The notes under the pieces are model-generated. The model was not told where the DNA came from. It worked only from the letters and a program-made list of their open reading frames with translations, and did not search any database. 64,000 nucleotides of DNA from Microbacterium flavum (GTDB lineage Bacteria; Actinomycetota; Actinomycetes; Actinomycetales; Microbacteriaceae): assembly GCF_018717645.1 (NCBI RefSeq), contig NZ_JAFLHG010000002.1:62001-126000 (forward strand), read 5' to 3'. Position numbers and translations under genes: made by a program. This document shows positions 59,917-64,000 of the stretch, piece by piece; position 1 is the first letter of the stretch; each line of letters starts with the position of its first letter.

Positions 59917-61044
59917 ATGAAGAAGATCGCACTCGCAGCGGCCGCCCTGGCGACCGTCACGGCGCTTGCCCTCACCGGCTGCTCCGGCTCCGGCCGCACG
60001 GCCGACCCCAGCGCCTCCGGCGACGCCGGCGCATCGGCCGGGTTCGCGGCGGATTCCACGATCGGTGTGGCTCTTCCGGACAAGACCTCGGAGAACTGGG
60101 TCCTCGCGGGCAAGCTCTTCGAAGACGGGCTGAAGGAAGCCGGCTTCAAGGGCGACGTCCAGTACGCCCCGGCGTCCAACACGGTCGCCGAGCAGCAGAA
60201 CCAGATCTCGGCCATGATCACCAACGGCGCCAAGGTCATCGTCATCGGTGCCAAGGACGGCAAGCAGCTCGGGACGCAGCTCCAGCAGGCAGCAGATGCC
60301 GGCGTGAAGATCATCGCGTACGACCGCCTGATCGAGAACACGCCGAACGTGGACTACTACGTCGCGTTCGACAACTTCAAGGTCGGCGAGCTGCAGGGTC
60401 AGGCCCTCCTCGACGGGCTGGCGAAGCGCTCGGGCCACGCGGCGCCGTGGAACGTCGAGCTGTTCTCGGGTTCCCCCGACGACGCCAACTCGGCGGTGTT
60501 CTTCGACGGCGCCATGAAGGTGCTGCAGCCGAAGATCGACGACGGCACGCTGAAGGTCGTCTCGGGTCAGACCGCGATCGCCCAGACGGCGACGCAGGGC
60601 TGGAAGGCGGAGAATGCGCAGAGCCGCATGGACTCGCTGCTCGCCGCGAACTACACGTCCGCGACGATCGACGGCGTCCTCTCGCCGAACGACACCCTCG
60701 CCCGCGCCATCATCACCTCGGTGAAGCAGGCCGGCAAGGACATCTCGACGTTCACCGTGACCGGGCAGGACTCCGAGGTCGAGTCCGTGAAGTCGATCAT
60801 GGCCGGCGAGCAGTACTCGACGATCAACAAGGACACCTCGCTTCTCGTGGAGCAGACCATCAAGATGATCGGTCAGCTGCAGAAGGGCGAGGACGTCGAC
60901 GTCAACGACACGGAGCAGTACAACAACGGCGTGAAGGTCGTGCCCGCGTACCTGCTGAAGCCCGTCATCGTGACGAAGGAGAACGCGGCCGAGGCATACG
61001 CCAACAACCCGACGCTCCTCGACATCGTGAAGGCTGCGCAGTAA
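59917..61044 (+). CDS. chvE: Sugar-binding lipoprotein (ChvE-like)
   Basis: A 375-residue periplasmic-binding family 1 protein with a lipoprotein signal peptide ending in LTGC (ALALTGCSGSG). VALPDKTSENWVLAGKLF and YDRLIENTPNVDYYVAFDNFKVGELQG match the ChvE/xylose-binding type. It is the third gene of the operon and is followed by a strong hairpin terminator. It lies 61 bases after mmsB; AAGAGAAAG and TGGATCA precede the ATG. Confidence 0.93.
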   Translation: MKKIALAAAALATVTALALTGCSGSGRTADPSASGDAGASAGFAADSTIGVALPDKTSENWVLAGKLFEDGLKEAGFKGDVQYAPASNTVAEQQNQISAMITNGAKVIVIGAKDGKQLGTQLQQAADAGVKIIAYDRLIENTPNVDYYVAFDNFKVGELQGQALLDGLAKRSGHAAPWNVELFSGSPDDANSAVFFDGAMKVLQPKIDDGTLKVVSGQTAIAQTATQGWKAENAQSRMDSLLAANYTSATIDGVLSPNDTLARAIITSVKQAGKDISTFTVTGQDSEVESVKSIMAGEQYSTINKDTSLLVEQTIKMIGQLQKGEDVDVNDTEQYNNGVKVVPAYLLKPVIVTKENAAEAYANNPTLLDIVKAAQ

Positions 61045-61062
61045 GACCGCACCGCCCACAGG

Positions 61063-61098
61063 CGAACGGCCCCCGCTCCTCGGAGCGGGGGCCGTTCG
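61063..61098 (+). terminator. Terminator of the sugar ABC operon
   Basis: A perfect inverted repeat of 17 bases per arm: CGAACGGCCCCCGCTCC (61063-61079) and its complement (61082-61098), with a minimal loop. Weak T content follows (TCGTCGTCG). The strength of the stem makes termination likely. Confidence 0.8.
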
Positions 61099-61419
61099 TC
61101 GTCGGGCCGGGGGAGGGGGAGCGCAGAGGCGCCCGTTTCGCGCCCGCGACCGGGCGATTGTCCCGCGAGTGAGCCGCGCGACACGCCCGGGATGCGAGCT
61201 CGATTTGCCCGATCCCCGGGATCCCCGTAACTTATTACTTGTTCGCCCCACAGGGAAGAGCGAAGAGCCGGAAGGCCTCGCCCCCTCAAGCGGAGAACCA
61301 CCCCATCCCAAACCTTTCGTTTGAGAGAACATGACCTCCGGGTCTAGGATGGGATCCCACTCCTCGGAAGCTGTCGAAGAGTGCTGCTGGAGACGCCAAA
61401 TCAGTCACAGACAGCCGAT
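61099..61419 (+). other. Upstream region of the rRNA operon with a possible extra promoter
   Basis: No ORF with family features. TTGAGA (61322-61327) and TAGGAT (61346-61351), 18 bases apart, could be a third, more distal rrn promoter. AT content rises compared with the coding regions to the left. Confidence 0.4.
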
Positions 61420-61447
61420 TTGACACGCAGAGCGAGAGGGATAAGAT
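61420..61447 (+). promoter_or_regulatory. rRNA promoter P1
   Basis: TTGACA (61420-61425), 16-base spacer, TAAGAT (61442-61447). It is flanked by GCCGATT upstream and AGAGAAGTTGCCC downstream, both repeated at P2. Confidence 0.8.
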
Positions 61448-61551
61448 AGAGAAGTTGCCCGGCGGGCCGGCTTGAAGCCGAACGCCGAGTCGCCGATCTA
61501 GCTTCGTGAAATGCGTGTCATCGCGTCCGACATCACGTCGGAAACGCCGAT

Positions 61552-61579
61552 TTGACAAGCGGAACACGAAGTGTAAGAT
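61552..61579 (+). promoter_or_regulatory. rRNA promoter P2
   Basis: TTGACA (61552-61557), 16-base spacer, TAAGAT (61574-61579), the same hexamers and flanks as P1, 132 bp downstream. 16S begins about 240 bases later. Confidence 0.8.
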
Positions 61580-61635
61580 AGAGAAGTTGCCCTGCGGGTG
61601 AGGCTGAGAGGCCGAGCAGCAGGAGCATCCGATCC

Positions 61636-61821
61636 TTGAGAACTCAACAGCGTGCACTTGTCAAATGCCAAATAACCTCGATTCAGCTTCGGCTGAATGA
61701 GATTCCTTTGGATCAAAGTCCGGCACTCCGGTGCCGGCAACGGATAGTCAGCAATGACATCCCTTTGGTCAGTTCAAACTCGCTCGTTCAGTCAATTTCC
61801 GGCTGATCGCAGCAACATTTC
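61636..61821 (+). other. 16S leader with conserved processing/antitermination motif
   Basis: TTGAGAACTCAACAG (61636-61650) recurs in the 16S-23S spacer at 63613-63627 (13 of 15 identical). Two perfect hairpins follow: ATTCAGC-TTCG-GCTGAAT (61681-61698) and CCGGCAC-TCCG-GTGCCGG near 61725. These are typical of rrn leaders involved in antitermination and RNase processing. Confidence 0.6.
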
Positions 61822-63722
<1,901 letters not shown>

Positions 63723-64000
63723 TTTCAAGTCTTTAAGAGCAAACGGTGAATGCCTTGGCATCTGGAGCCGAAGAAGGACGTAGCAATCTGCGATAAGCCT
63801 CGGGGAGTGGATAAGCACACTTTGATCCGAGGATGTCCGAATGGGGAAACCCCGCTGGGCGGCGTGCCGACCCAGTGACTCCCGCCTGAATATATAGGGC
63901 GGGTAGAGGGAACGTGGGGAAGTGAAACATCTCAGTACCCACAGGAAGAGAAAGCAACCGCGATTCCGTTAGTAGTGGCGAGCGAAACCGGAACAGGCTA
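63723..64000 (+). rRNA. rrl: 23S ribosomal RNA (5' part; continues beyond window)
   Basis: Recognised from ACGGTGAATGCCTTGGCA and GAAGGACGTAGCAATCTGCGATAAGC, conserved at the 5' end of 23S rRNA. The start is estimated from Escherichia coli numbering. The last part in view ends AGCGAAACCGGAACAGGC. Confidence 0.95.

Overview
The window is a gene-dense, high-GC stretch of an actinobacterial chromosome. The 16S rRNA gene at the right end, the lexA/recA/recX arrangement, the meso-DAP gene dapF, GluABCD-type uptake genes and the general gene content point to Microbacteriaceae, most likely Microbacterium. No phage, insertion sequence, CRISPR array or tRNA gene was seen. Most of the window is conserved housekeeping sequence, so the more unusual content is mostly regulatory.

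Layout: 0-5 kb has the tail of a membrane-anchored protein, ftsK, pgsA, cinA/pncC, a ClgR-type regulator and a DUF3046 gene. 5-13 kb has recA-recX behind an SOS box, an ABC-2 exporter pair, then miaB, miaA, a GNAT acetyltransferase and dapF. 13-19 kb has a DyP peroxidase and a methyltransferase (minus strand), hflX, and an S9 peptidase (minus). 18.8-22.5 kb has a LysR regulator divergent from a three-gene operon (mesX/DUF1852, mesD, flavin reductase) for folate-independent methionine synthesis. 22.5-25.2 kb has a membrane protein and lexA (minus), divergent from a LysM cell-division-inhibitor-like gene behind an SOS box and a long RNA hairpin. 25.3-29.3 kb has hisC, hisB, hisH, priA and an SseB-like gene. 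29.3-32.2 kb has DUF1844 (minus), infC-rpmI-rplT with a structured leader and an apparent ATC start, and a TrmH/SpoU methyltransferase. 32.3-35.7 kb is a glutamate-type ABC importer. 35.8-39.5 kb is pheST. 39.5-44 kb has an AAA ATPase (minus), an ABC pair and an epimerase. 44.1-52.2 kb is the arginine operon argCJBDF, a membrane acyltransferase-like gene and argH, preceded by a short Arg-rich leader peptide. 52.2-55.7 kb has a SatD-family gene with tandem operators, a membrane gene, tyrS and DUF4184. 55.8-61 kb is a LacI regulator and a monosaccharide ABC importer (mmsA, mmsB, chvE-like) sharing an operator. 61.4-64 kb is an rRNA operon with two near-identical promoters, 16S, a spacer without tRNAs, and the start of 23S.

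Four themes run across the window. First, many genes have a TAnnnT -10 element only 6-8 bases before the start codon, which predicts leaderless mRNAs. Second, the most interesting candidate is the 23-codon leaderless ORF upstream of argC, with six Arg codons among its last eleven sense codons followed by competing RNA stems. It looks like an arginine attenuator, in an operon where the usual neighbour argR is missing. Third, a 24-bp repeat occurs in frame inside ftsK, pheT and (twice) argC. Fourth, self-consistent operators can be read for the LacI, SatD and SOS circuits.
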